A stretch of DNA of 64,000 nt, from NCBI RefSeq assembly GCF_040784915.1, contig NZ_CP160797.1, forward strand, positions 3,462,137-3,526,136, read 5' to 3'. This DNA is from Bacillus vallismortis (GTDB lineage: Bacteria > Bacillota > Bacilli > Bacillales > Bacillaceae). Position 1 is the first letter of the stretch. Each line of letters begins with the position of its first letter. Of the stretch, positions 29,682 to 37,894 are shown one piece after another. The notes below the pieces were generated by a model that made no database searches, was not told where the DNA came from, and was given only the letters and a program-made list of their open reading frames with translations. The position numbers were made by a program, and so were the translations under genes.

Positions 29682-30143
29682 GTGCAAAAGCTCAGGATTC
29701 AAATAAGAGAAAAAACAAATGATGAATTATACGACCTATTGCTTCTTGCCGATCCGTCGAAGGACATTGTAGATGAATATCTTAAGAGAGGAGAATGTTA
29801 CACAGCTTGGGCCGGTGATGAGCTTGCCGGTGTTTATGTATTGCTAAAAACGAGGCCGCAAACAGTTGAAATTGTAAATATAGCCGTAAAAGAATCTCAT
29901 CAGAAGAAGGGCTTTGGCAAACAGCTTGTACAAGACGCCATCGAAAAGGCAAAGGAGCTGGGTGCAGACACGATTGAAATCGGCACGGGAAATTCCAGCA
30001 TTCATCAGCTTTCTCTCTACCAAAAATGCGGATTCCGCCTTCAGGCGATCGACCATGATTTCTTTGTCAGACATTATGATGAGGACATTTTTGAAAATGG
30101 AATTCAATGCCGCGATATGGTGAGGCTTTATTTAGATCTTTAA
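29682..30143 (+). CDS. yvbK: GNAT-family N-acetyltransferase YvbK
   Basis: A 153-residue acetyltransferase with the GNAT acetyl-CoA loop KGFGKQLVQDAIEKAKELG (motif A) and the motif B segment HQLSLYQKCGFR. The acceptor is unknown. The GTG at 29682 is seven bases after AAGGTGG and is preferred; an ATG at 29676 is almost touching that site. This is the last gene before the accessory insertion, since eno follows yvbK directly in B. subtilis 168 as I recall. Confidence 0.9.
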   Translation: MQKLRIQIREKTNDELYDLLLLADPSKDIVDEYLKRGECYTAWAGDELAGVYVLLKTRPQTVEIVNIAVKESHQKKGFGKQLVQDAIEKAKELGADTIEIGTGNSSIHQLSLYQKCGFRLQAIDHDFFVRHYDEDIFENGIQCRDMVRLYLDL

Positions 30144-30145
30144 TA

Positions 30146-30178
30146 AAAGAGCTGCCGTATGATCATCGGCAGCTCTTT
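30146..30178. terminator. Bidirectional terminator between yvbK and the accessory operon
   Basis: The arms AAAGAGCTGCCG and CGGCAGCTCTTT (12 bp) end both yvbK and the leftward nine-gene operon. Confidence 0.88.
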
Positions 30179-30188
30179 CATATAGAAT

Positions 30189-31421
30189 TTAAAAAAACTG
30201 ATTCGCTTTTTTTCCGGCATCCCTCTGCATTCCCTGCCTCACTGACAGGATGAAAAAAGTCAGTGCGAGGGTCAGACCGACAGCCAGAAAAATATAATCA
30301 GCGTCCATGAACACAAGAAGCACTGTGTAAACAGCTGCTGAAAGAGGCTCTCCCATCTTTACGATAGAAAAAATAAGCGCGAATATTCTTCCGAAGTATT
30401 CAGTGGGAACCGTCTTTTGAAAATACAAAACTGTTTGCACATCAATATATGAAATGATAATGCCTAGCACCAAAAAAATGGCACATTCCAGCCCGTTAAG
30501 CGAAAAAAACAAAAACATAATGAGCAGTCCTACCGCTGTTAACGTTCTGGGATAAAGCCGTTCTAGCCGCCTAGTGTTCCACTTAAAAAATACTGCAAGA
30601 TTGCCTAAGAGCATACCGCCCTGAAACATTGAATACATGATGGCGAACCATACGGAATAGTTTTCATGAAAACGTTCAACTGCAAGAATCGGACCCATTA
30701 CCGAAATAAACCCGGCAATGACAAGGTTGACGATAAAAAAATAACCGACAGAAGTCATCCAAGATGAGTTGCCTTTCAGCATTCTATACCCTGTCTTAAG
30801 GGCTTCTGCGCCTTTGCTTTTTAAACCGGCAGATTCTGAAATGTGAATAAGAGCAATCAATACAGCGGATACAAAAAATGCGGCTCCATTTATAAAAAAA
30901 AGCAGCCCGAACGGAATCGCCGCAATCAAAATTCCGCTGATCAGCTTTCCAACGATCAGACCAATTAGTTCGCTAGTATTTATTAAAGAAGTCGCTTGAT
31001 CGAGATGTTTCTGAGGGACAAGCAGCGGAATAAGCGCCACTTTCGCCGGGGAAAAGAGCATCGATTGCAGTGATAAACAAAATGCGCATAGACCAATGAT
31101 CCATACAGTTAACAAGCCATTGGCGCCAAGGACTGCCAAAAGAATCATAATGACTGTCCTTCCGGTATTACACACATATAATATGGATTTTTTTCGTACA
31201 GAATCAATGAAGGGGCCTGCAAAAATTCCGAAGGTCAGAGGAACGAGCTCGATAAAAGAAATCACCCCGACTAATACTTTGCTTCCGGTCAAATTGAGCA
31301 CAAGGAGCGGAAGCGCGATGAGCCAGACGCCATCCGCCGCGGAAGAAAATACTTGTGCAGCCCAAAGCTTTGCATAATTTGGTGTTCGATATGCCGAATC
31401 ACGTCCGTTTTTGATCTTCAT
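30189..31421 (-). CDS. MFS transporter, probable product exporter of the amino-sugar operon
   Basis: A 410-residue major facilitator protein with about twelve transmembrane helices. It resembles the drug/macrolide efflux (MefA-like) branch, with PNYAKLWAAQVFSSAADGVW at the N terminus and FAGPFIDSVRKKS in the loop between helices 2 and 3, the position of MFS motif A. It is the last gene of the accessory operon. Its start at the ATG at 31421 lies inside the 3' end of the TIM-barrel gene (23-base overlap), so translation is coupled. Exporting the pathway product is an inference. Confidence 0.85.
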   Translation of the reverse strand: MKIKNGRDSAYRTPNYAKLWAAQVFSSAADGVWLIALPLLVLNLTGSKVLVGVISFIELVPLTFGIFAGPFIDSVRKKSILYVCNTGRTVIMILLAVLGANGLLTVWIIGLCAFCLSLQSMLFSPAKVALIPLLVPQKHLDQATSLINTSELIGLIVGKLISGILIAAIPFGLLFFINGAAFFVSAVLIALIHISESAGLKSKGAEALKTGYRMLKGNSSWMTSVGYFFIVNLVIAGFISVMGPILAVERFHENYSVWFAIMYSMFQGGMLLGNLAVFFKWNTRRLERLYPRTLTAVGLLIMFLFFSLNGLECAIFLVLGIIISYIDVQTVLYFQKTVPTEYFGRIFALIFSIVKMGEPLSAAVYTVLLVFMDADYIFLAVGLTLALTFFILSVRQGMQRDAGKKANQFF

Positions 31422-32316
31422 CAGAAGCACCGCCGAACCATTCTAATGTTCTCCATGATTCTTTTCGTTGTGTATAGTCCTCTTCCATCACTTCAAATAC
31501 GATACCCGTGCCATCCCCGCGGTGTATTTCCTTTAACATCTCCGCCGCTTGTCTAAGCAAAGTTTCATCAATCGTTCCTTCAGCGGGATGACGCCCTTCA
31601 AAACAGCGGACATCACCATGCGGGAAGGCTAGCTGGCGAAACGAACTGAAATGATAATGTTTAACGCTGTCCTTTAAGCTAAGAAACTGAAAAAAATCAG
31701 GGTATCTGAGCTTTTCATCCCTGAACATTAGTGATGTTGACAGATGTGTCTGATAGGTAATGGCCCAATGACAAAGATCCCATGTAATGCCGATATGTTT
31801 TAAACCAAGCTGAGTCAGTTCCTCAAAATCCTCAGGATAAATAAATATCGGGTCAAAGTCTTCTCCCAGATTTCCGATAATCGGCAGATTTTCGACTCCA
31901 ATCCATATATCTGTCCCTTTCATCTCATCATCAAACGCAGCAAAAAATTCAATGACTTTTCTGCGGTTTCCTTCTAAATCATAGCCTTGAAATTCTTCAA
32001 CAGACATAAATTGATTGGCATGAACAGTGATGCCCTTAGCGCCGTACAGATCCGCAAGCTCTGCAAAATGCAGCAGACGGTCCTTTATATGCGCTTCGTG
32101 AACATAATCCGCGTTGTCGGTTGGAAAATGAAGTGTCAATAATGACGGCTCAAGCTGTTTTGTATAATCAAGTGTCCGCTTAAAGGTTTTCACATAATCT
32201 GTTGCTTCAAACGATTTTCCGTCAAAAATGTTGGCTTCAAGACCGTATCCTGCTTCAACCCACTTTTTATCAATTTGCTTCGGGTCTAACCCGAAAAACG
32301 GTATTTGCGCAATCAT
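31399..32316 (-). CDS. TIM-barrel protein, AP-endonuclease-2/xylose-isomerase-like fold
   Basis: A 305-residue soluble protein. Likely metal-binding acidic and His residues are spread as in the xylose isomerase-like TIM-barrel family: ITVHAN, IGVENLPI, GITWDLCHW, KHYHFSS and IVFEVMEE. Relatives are sugar epimerases, isomerases and dehydratases, so it may isomerise a sugar intermediate. The metal ligands appear intact. It begins three bases after the PIG-L gene ends. The exact reaction cannot be predicted. Confidence 0.8.
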   Translation of the reverse strand: MIAQIPFFGLDPKQIDKKWVEAGYGLEANIFDGKSFEATDYVKTFKRTLDYTKQLEPSLLTLHFPTDNADYVHEAHIKDRLLHFAELADLYGAKGITVHANQFMSVEEFQGYDLEGNRRKVIEFFAAFDDEMKGTDIWIGVENLPIIGNLGEDFDPIFIYPEDFEELTQLGLKHIGITWDLCHWAITYQTHLSTSLMFRDEKLRYPDFFQFLSLKDSVKHYHFSSFRQLAFPHGDVRCFEGRHPAEGTIDETLLRQAAEMLKEIHRGDGTGIVFEVMEEDYTQRKESWRTLEWFGGASDEDQKRT

Positions 32317-32319
32317 CCG

Positions 32320-33000
32320 TCACCACGTCCCTCTCACAAGCATAAATGCTTCTGCTGCAGAAAAACCGGATTTAGCTCCCCATACGTATGCGTTATTTTC
32401 TATCGCTTGCAAGGACCGCGGATGCGGGAAGTCCCTCAGCTCCGAACCATAGCACGCCATAGCCTTCAGCTTCAGTTCAAGCTCTTCTTCTATATTAATG
32501 AAGAAATTTGCATGGAATTGATCCTTCTTCAAGTAGTTCCACTCAGTTGAGGATAAGGTTTCGTATGCGAGAACCTGTTTTACGGAATGACCTGGGAGCG
32601 GGCGGGTTGCCGTCATCACCGCTCTGAATACAACGGCGTGGTCAATATTAATATCACCGCCGTATTGTGTATATACAATATCTGGCTGAAACCGTTCAAT
32701 TTGTTTTTCTGCTTCTTTTACCACATCCAGCAAATTCATTGAATCTAGCCTGTTATCAGGCAGGTTTAACCTGACAAAATCGCTTATGCCGAGCGAGTTA
32801 AGCGCTTGTTCCGTTTCACTATAGGAATGCTGCATGATCGAATCACAAGGTTTTTCGTAGTCTTCTTTTCTCGACGATTTTCCCTCAGCCATAATGACAG
32901 CCGACACACTGTCTCCTTGACGGACATGTTTCGCCAATGCTCCGCCGACACCGATAATTTCATCGTCCGGATGCGCCGCAAATACCATTACTTTCATCAT
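32320..33000 (-). CDS. PIG-L/LmbE-family N-acetylglucosaminyl deacetylase
   Basis: A 226-residue zinc-dependent deacetylase. The metal and catalytic motif AAHPDDE is at about residues 8-14, and the third ligand His is in NIDHAVVFRA. Members remove an acetyl group from GlcNAc-type sugars in bacillithiol, mycothiol and aminoglycoside pathways. The ATG at 33000 follows AAGGGGG and overlaps the WbqC-like gene by 41 bases. B. subtilis already has bacillithiol BshB elsewhere, so this copy is probably pathway-specific. Confidence 0.88.
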   Translation of the reverse strand: MMKVMVFAAHPDDEIIGVGGALAKHVRQGDSVSAVIMAEGKSSRKEDYEKPCDSIMQHSYSETEQALNSLGISDFVRLNLPDNRLDSMNLLDVVKEAEKQIERFQPDIVYTQYGGDINIDHAVVFRAVMTATRPLPGHSVKQVLAYETLSSTEWNYLKKDQFHANFFINIEEELELKLKAMACYGSELRDFPHPRSLQAIENNAYVWGAKSGFSAAEAFMLVRGTW

Positions 33001-33718
33001 ATTGTCCCCCTTTGATTAACGTCTCGGACATATCCGCCCCACAATTCATTAGCAGATCAAGCATAGAGAGATGAGGAATGTGCTCTCCGAATAATTGCGG
33101 ATAATGTATTGTCCTGATTTGCTGGTATTCGATCGTAATTCCGCTTCTATTAAAATCGCTTTCTATTAGATAGTCTGATCCTTGGCTGCCTGAATAATAG
33201 TGATCAGCCCCTAGTTCCTTGCAAAGCGCGAGCACAAAATCACTCTTTTTTTCCTTCCGGCATTCGAGCTCTGAAACATTGCAGATTGGCGTCGATATAC
33301 GAAGTTCCCGCAGAAAAAAATCAATGATAAACATATTTAAATCGTGAAGGTACTCCCATTCCCGCTGATAGACATCTTTAAAAAACATTTGATACTCCTC
33401 GAAATAGGGTGCCTTTGCATAATTCATTTTAATCGCCATCCAATGTTTCTTCCGCCAGTCTTGTTCTTGATCGATTTTCATATCACGAAGCTCGATATCC
33501 TTATAATTTTTCATCTGCAGGGGCACAGTCAGCCACATCGAACCTTGAGAAGTTTTGATCCTATTCCGATTGAGAAATCCCTTTTTCTCAAACTGGGCTG
33601 TATCGTGAATCGCAAAAACATCTGATTTATGGATTTTTTCAAAAAAACCATACCATGGGAGGTAACTGGATTGATGGCCGCTTACGACTTTTACTCCGCT
33701 TCTGTGAAATATCGACAT
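32960..33718 (-). CDS. WbqC-like family protein
   Basis: A 252-residue protein of the WbqC-like family, recognised by the N-terminal VVSGHQSSYLPWYGFFEKI, then FEKKGFLNRNRIKTSQGSMW, and ADHYYSGSQGSDYL further on. Family members sit in surface-sugar and antibiotic loci next to aminotransferases and are thought to modify amino sugars; no reaction is firmly established to my knowledge. It overlaps the genes on both sides (28 and 41 bases), showing tight translational coupling within the operon. Confidence 0.82.
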   Translation of the reverse strand: MSIFHRSGVKVVSGHQSSYLPWYGFFEKIHKSDVFAIHDTAQFEKKGFLNRNRIKTSQGSMWLTVPLQMKNYKDIELRDMKIDQEQDWRKKHWMAIKMNYAKAPYFEEYQMFFKDVYQREWEYLHDLNMFIIDFFLRELRISTPICNVSELECRKEKKSDFVLALCKELGADHYYSGSQGSDYLIESDFNRSGITIEYQQIRTIHYPQLFGEHIPHLSMLDLLMNCGADMSETLIKGGQYDESNGICGASGR

Positions 33719-34572
33719 CGTTTCTCTTCAGCTCCCCAATATCGTTTCGGTCTGGCAATTTCTTTACTGTGAGAATATCCAAAATCAACCCATTGAAGCT
33801 TCTTGCCGATGGCGAATGATAAAGCGTTCCACATTAACAAATAAGAGGCCTGCGTTTCTTTACCGGCGGGGCTGTTTACATTCTGCCAATAATAAAAATG
33901 AGAATGGTCATATAGAAAAATACTGCTGCTGATCATGTCACTCTCAAGAAATGCCCCTACCCAAAAGACGTGCCTTCCAAGGCTTTCTAGCAGCTTTTGA
34001 AAAAAATCCTGACTCAGCATATAGGCTGCGCCGATAGCTGCTGTATGCGCCTTATACAATTCGTAAAACTCAGAGAGTGATTCTTGCCCGATTAGGCGGA
34101 CGGACACATTTTTCTTCTCCGCATATCTGACGGCAGTCCGAGCTTTTCCCGAACAATTTGTCCATAGCTCTTCGAATGTATCGGGAAGCGGCAACATGTG
34201 TGTTGCTTTCTCCACCCATTGTTCCCCCGTTTCTTCGATAAAAGAAGTTTGGCCATGCGGAAGCAGGATCCGCGATAATTTCTGCCCAAATAATGCTTTG
34301 ATTTCGCTTTGCAGCCATTTGAATGAAATCGGACGGTCTGAAATGACGCCGCCGTATCCGATCATATTGCCGCTGAGCAAGCCATTTTGCTCAAACACCG
34401 GAACATAGATCACTTGGCCGCCGTCCGATGTCAGCTTAACGGGGTGAAACGAAGTATTGGGGAGCTCTTCCATGAGCTTCCCCCAATCATAGTTTTGAAA
34501 CAATCCAGCCTGAAATATGCCAGCGGCCCGATCCCATGCTTGACGAGTGATCAAATTTGCTGTTTTTTGCAC
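33691..34572 (-). CDS. GNAT/FemAB-like transferase (acetyltransferase_6 type)
   Basis: A 293-residue protein with the double-GNAT architecture of the FemAB/BioF2-like group. The N terminus LFQNYDWGKLMEELPNT resembles FemAB-type entry motifs. The central CSGKARTAVRYAEKKNVSVR and the C-terminal NALSFAIGKKLQWVDFGYSH are typical of these acyl or aminoacyl transferases. It would plausibly acylate or aminoacylate an amino group made by the aminotransferases upstream. Donor (acyl-CoA or aminoacyl-tRNA) is not clear from sequence. Confidence 0.78.
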   Translation of the reverse strand: MQKTANLITRQAWDRAAGIFQAGLFQNYDWGKLMEELPNTSFHPVKLTSDGGQVIYVPVFEQNGLLSGNMIGYGGVISDRPISFKWLQSEIKALFGQKLSRILLPHGQTSFIEETGEQWVEKATHMLPLPDTFEELWTNCSGKARTAVRYAEKKNVSVRLIGQESLSEFYELYKAHTAAIGAAYMLSQDFFQKLLESLGRHVFWVGAFLESDMISSSIFLYDHSHFYYWQNVNSPAGKETQASYLLMWNALSFAIGKKLQWVDFGYSHSKEIARPKRYWGAEEKRCRYFTEAE

Positions 34573-34588
34573 GATATATCACCAACAT

Positions 34589-35824
34589 TCATTTCTTATT
34601 CTTTTGCTCTGCATACGCTAAAACAGTTTCAGCAATATCCTTCACCTGCTCTGTACCAAGAGGCGGTTTGAACGGCAGTGAAAGAACTCGTTTCCAAAGA
34701 GAATGCTCAACCCCTTGCTGTGAATAAGGCTGATACAGCGGGATAAGGTGAAGGGGAAGGTAGTTCCAGCAGGTTTGAATCCCTTTTGACGCTAAATAAA
34801 CGGAGCAGTCGTACCTTTCGCCTTCATGAGGAAAGACGATTGTCAAATAGTTTAGGCTTTCTCCCTCCTGTGGCTGAATCATTTTAATCCCGTATAACGC
34901 TTCTGCCCGTGCAAAGATGTATCTTGCCGTCTCCAAATTTTCAGATGAGTCTTTCACCAGCTGCTCCATCTTTGTCAACTGTTGCTCGATGATAGCTTGT
35001 CTCACCGGATGCATTCGCAATAAAGGGACAGTAGCAGGTGTTTTCGGAAGGACTTCAAGCTTGCTCGTTTTCATAGAAGTCTGAACACCCGTTTTTCTGA
35101 ACAAGAAAGATAGAGTCCTTGACCTCTTCAAAGTCTGTATTCGCTGCTGTCTCATATAAGCATAATAATCAGCATTGACTTGCTTTCGCTGTTCCATCGG
35201 CAGCCTGCCATTTTTGTCCAGAACATCTTTCCGAGCGATTAACGCTCCGCCCCCTATACTGCCGAGGGGCTTTGACGGTCCAAAGCTCAAGATACCGAAA
35301 TCCCCCAAACCGCCTGCAAAAGTTCCTGCTTGTCTTGTAAACATGGCTTGAGCGGCATCGTCAATGATACGAATACGCTTCTCTTTCACCCACTCAATAA
35401 GTTCCATGTTTTCCTTCCGGCCGTAGACGTGTGTCAAAATGACAGCGCATGTTCTATCGGTCACTTTGTTTTTCACATCTTCAAAAGATAGGGATAAATC
35501 ATCATCCAGATTGGCAAAAACCGGCGAGGCTCCGGATTGAAGCACGGCATCAATGACATTCGGACAGCTGAATGATGAAAAAATCACTTCTTTTCCAGGC
35601 CCCGCTCCGGAAAATGTCAGTGCAAGCACTAACGCCGCACTGCCACTCGAAGTCAATTCGATTCCCTTTCCATAGCGTTTTTCCAATTTTTCTGCCAAAG
35701 TTGTTTTTTTAGCTGAAATGAAATGCGGGAAAAGACTTTTGCCTGAAAGCTGCCCCGCATAAATGGGAAACTTGATCTGTTTCGGATTTTCAGGATAATG
35801 GAAGTTTTTGTTTTTGTCTTTCAA
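34589..35824 (-). CDS. Divergent DegT/DnrJ/EryC1-family PLP protein
   Basis: A 411-residue fold-type I PLP-dependent protein related to sugar aminotransferases. The Schiff-base Lys is kept at about residue 185 in SFGPSKPLGSIGGGAL, and the PLP-ring Asp is in IIDDAAQAMF. The usual PTKNI/GEGG sequence around the Lys is altered, so it may be a different specificity or a non-aminating member (dehydrase type). It starts with TTG after GAGG and overlaps the SDR gene by 35 bases. Confidence 0.82.
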   Translation of the reverse strand: MKDKNKNFHYPENPKQIKFPIYAGQLSGKSLFPHFISAKKTTLAEKLEKRYGKGIELTSSGSAALVLALTFSGAGPGKEVIFSSFSCPNVIDAVLQSGASPVFANLDDDLSLSFEDVKNKVTDRTCAVILTHVYGRKENMELIEWVKEKRIRIIDDAAQAMFTRQAGTFAGGLGDFGILSFGPSKPLGSIGGGALIARKDVLDKNGRLPMEQRKQVNADYYAYMRQQRIQTLKRSRTLSFLFRKTGVQTSMKTSKLEVLPKTPATVPLLRMHPVRQAIIEQQLTKMEQLVKDSSENLETARYIFARAEALYGIKMIQPQEGESLNYLTIVFPHEGERYDCSVYLASKGIQTCWNYLPLHLIPLYQPYSQQGVEHSLWKRVLSLPFKPPLGTEQVKDIAETVLAYAEQKNKK

Positions 35825-36719
35825 TTTTAATCATCCTCAGGCCTTCCTCAAGGTGAACGTTAGGAGCATATCCTAGCAGGCGCTTTGCCTTCTCGACCGA
35901 GGGAGCACGTTTGAAAATTTCAATGTCTTTCCCCCGGACGCCATCCTCACCCAGCTTTTTAAAGGTGTAATTCTCTTTCTTCCTGCCTGTCATGACGTTG
36001 ATTTTCTCTGCCAATCCTTTTATGCTGATAGGCAGATCGTTTCCTATGTTGAAATCTTCAAAAGCACTGCCTTTGTGCAGAAGTGCCAGATATGTTCCGT
36101 TCACGATATCACTAATATAGCTGAAGCATCTGATTTGGCCGCCGTCTCCATATAGAGGAAGCTCCGTGCCAGATTCAGCCAAACTGAAGAACTTGTTAAT
36201 GACAAAGTCTTCCCGCTGCTTCAGGCCGTATACATTAAAGTACCGGACAACTCTGACATGCAGCGAATCTGATGCCTGCTCCCTCAAATATTCCTCTGAC
36301 TTCAATTTTGCTTTTCCATAAGCGGATTTAGGGAGCTTCTTGCTCGATTCCGTATACGGATAATCGGGCGAATCCCCGAATACCTCTGAGCTGGAGGAAA
36401 AAAGAAGAGTCTTGATCCCTAGGTCCTTGCATACCTCCGTTACGTTTTTCGTTCCCTCAAAGTTCACCTTGATTACGTCCTCTTCATTGCTGCGGCAGCT
36501 GTCTACTCCGACCATTGCTGCTAAATGAACGACAGCATCTGCTCCTTTTAATGATTCCCGAAGCGATTGCCGGTCTAAAATATTCGTTTGCCGGAATTCC
36601 GCCTGAAAATCCGGCTTTTTTTGATCAGCGATGATCGTATGGTAACCCTTATTTTGTAATAGCCCCGCTAATTCACTTCCTATAAAGCCCGCTCCGCCTA
36701 AGATAGCAATGTTTTTCAT
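35790..36719 (-). CDS. Extended SDR-family NAD-dependent sugar epimerase/dehydratase-like protein
   Basis: A 309-residue extended short-chain dehydrogenase. The NAD site GGAGFIGSELAG is at about residues 8-19, AVVHLAAMVGV follows, and the catalytic triad includes SSSSEVFG and the Tyr-Lys pair in SAYGKAKLK. Relatives act on nucleotide-activated sugars (4-epimerases, dehydratases, decarboxylases). With the 6-dehydrogenase and aminotransferases around it, it most likely produces an epimer or keto sugar. It overlaps the DegT gene upstream by four bases. Confidence 0.85.
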   Translation of the reverse strand: MKNIAILGGAGFIGSELAGLLQNKGYHTIIADQKKPDFQAEFRQTNILDRQSLRESLKGADAVVHLAAMVGVDSCRSNEEDVIKVNFEGTKNVTEVCKDLGIKTLLFSSSSEVFGDSPDYPYTESSKKLPKSAYGKAKLKSEEYLREQASDSLHVRVVRYFNVYGLKQREDFVINKFFSLAESGTELPLYGDGGQIRCFSYISDIVNGTYLALLHKGSAFEDFNIGNDLPISIKGLAEKINVMTGRKKENYTFKKLGEDGVRGKDIEIFKRAPSVEKAKRLLGYAPNVHLEEGLRMIKIERQKQKLPLS

Positions 36720-37882
36720 TGTCCGACCTCCTGGCTTAAAGATAAAACTTCTTTAATGGATTGAACGATATATTGACAATCTTCCTTCGATAATTGGCTA
36801 TAAAGAGGCAGTGATACAATTTCAGGAAAGATGCGTTCAGTTACCGGCAGCTTTGCGGGAAAATGCTCTTTATAGTAGGGATGCATGTGCACAGGGATGA
36901 AATGGACACTCAAGCCAATATGTTTCGCTTTCATATTTTCAATAAACTGGTCCCGTTCCATTTCCCCGCGTTTTTTCACCCGGAGAATAAACAAATGCCA
37001 AGAGTGAGTGATATGGCTTGGGATGTCTGCCAAAGGAAGTTCTGCTCTTTCTGATTGATTTGTAAGCTCCGACGCATAATAGTTTGCGATTCCTGTCCGT
37101 TTTTCTTGGATCTCAGCAGCTCGTTTCAATTGAATGAGTCCAAGCGCAGCCTGGATGTCTGTCATGTTGTACTTAAAGCCGGGAAGTAACACATCGTATC
37201 GCCAGCTGCCTTTTTCACCGTATCGGTTCCAAGCATTTTTTGTAATGCCGTGCCACCCATACAGTCTTGCTCTCTCGGCCGCTTCCTCATCCTTAAGAAT
37301 AAGAGCTCCTCCTTCTCCCGTCGTTATATTTTTAGTGGCATAAAAGCTGAAGCATACGGCATCTCCATGTGTGCCGATCATCTTCCCTTTATACCGGGTC
37401 CCAAGCGCGTGTGCGGCATCTTCAATCAAATACAGTCCATTTTCCTTGCAAATGCTGCTAAGCTCATCCAAATTTGCCGGATAACCTGCAAAATGAACCG
37501 CAATGACCGCTTTTGTGCGCGGAGAAAGTTTTTGTCTGACATCTTCCGGATCTATACATAAATCATCCTCGCAAATGTCGGCAAAAACCGGGGTTGCTCC
37601 GACATGCAGAATGACGTTTACACTTGAACAAAACGTGAAGCTTGGAACAATGACTTCATCGCCTTCTCCTACACCGAGTGCAAGCAATGCCATATGCAAG
37701 GCAGCTGTTCCTGAATTACAGCTGATTACGTGCTCCGCGCCTAAATATTCGCCCAGCTTTTTTTCAAATTCAATCACCTTCGGACCTTTTGAAATCCATC
37801 CTGACTTGATCGTTTCTGCTACAGTTTCCAGTTCTTCGTTTGTGATATCAGGTCTGTGGAAAGAGATAAATTGTTTAGTAAT
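36716..37882 (-). CDS. DegT/DnrJ/EryC1 sugar aminotransferase, apparent ATT start
   Basis: A PLP-dependent nucleotide-sugar aminotransferase of about 388 residues. The catalytic Lys is in SFYATKNITTGEGG (about residue 184), with IEDAAHALGTRYKGKMIG upstream and a normal C-terminal half. Starting at the GTG at 37777 would drop the family N terminus. The frame upstream encodes the expected KQFISFHRPDITNEELETVA and then ETIKSGWISKGPKV, and it begins at ACG-ATC-ATT directly after a strong AGGAGG at 37891-37896. No ATG, GTG or TTG exists there, so ATT (37882) or ATC (37885) is the likely initiator. Confidence 0.88.
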   Translation of the reverse strand: MTKQFISFHRPDITNEELETVAETIKSGWISKGPKVIEFEKKLGEYLGAEHVISCNSGTAALHMALLALGVGEGDEVIVPSFTFCSSVNVILHVGATPVFADICEDDLCIDPEDVRQKLSPRTKAVIAVHFAGYPANLDELSSICKENGLYLIEDAAHALGTRYKGKMIGTHGDAVCFSFYATKNITTGEGGALILKDEEAAERARLYGWHGITKNAWNRYGEKGSWRYDVLLPGFKYNMTDIQAALGLIQLKRAAEIQEKRTGIANYYASELTNQSERAELPLADIPSHITHSWHLFILRVKKRGEMERDQFIENMKAKHIGLSVHFIPVHMHPYYKEHFPAKLPVTERIFPEIVSLPLYSQLSKEDCQYIVQSIKEVLSLSQEVGQ

Positions 37883-37894
37883 GATCGTTCCCTC

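Noticed and set aside
31399-32316. TIM-barrel protein as a true AP endonuclease (DNA repair)
   Set aside because: The context is a sugar-modifying operon and the motif spacing fits sugar isomerase-like members better than endonuclease IV.
32320-33000. PIG-L gene as bacillithiol BshB
   Set aside because: bshB genes lie elsewhere in B. subtilis genomes and the operon context here is a separate amino-sugar pathway.
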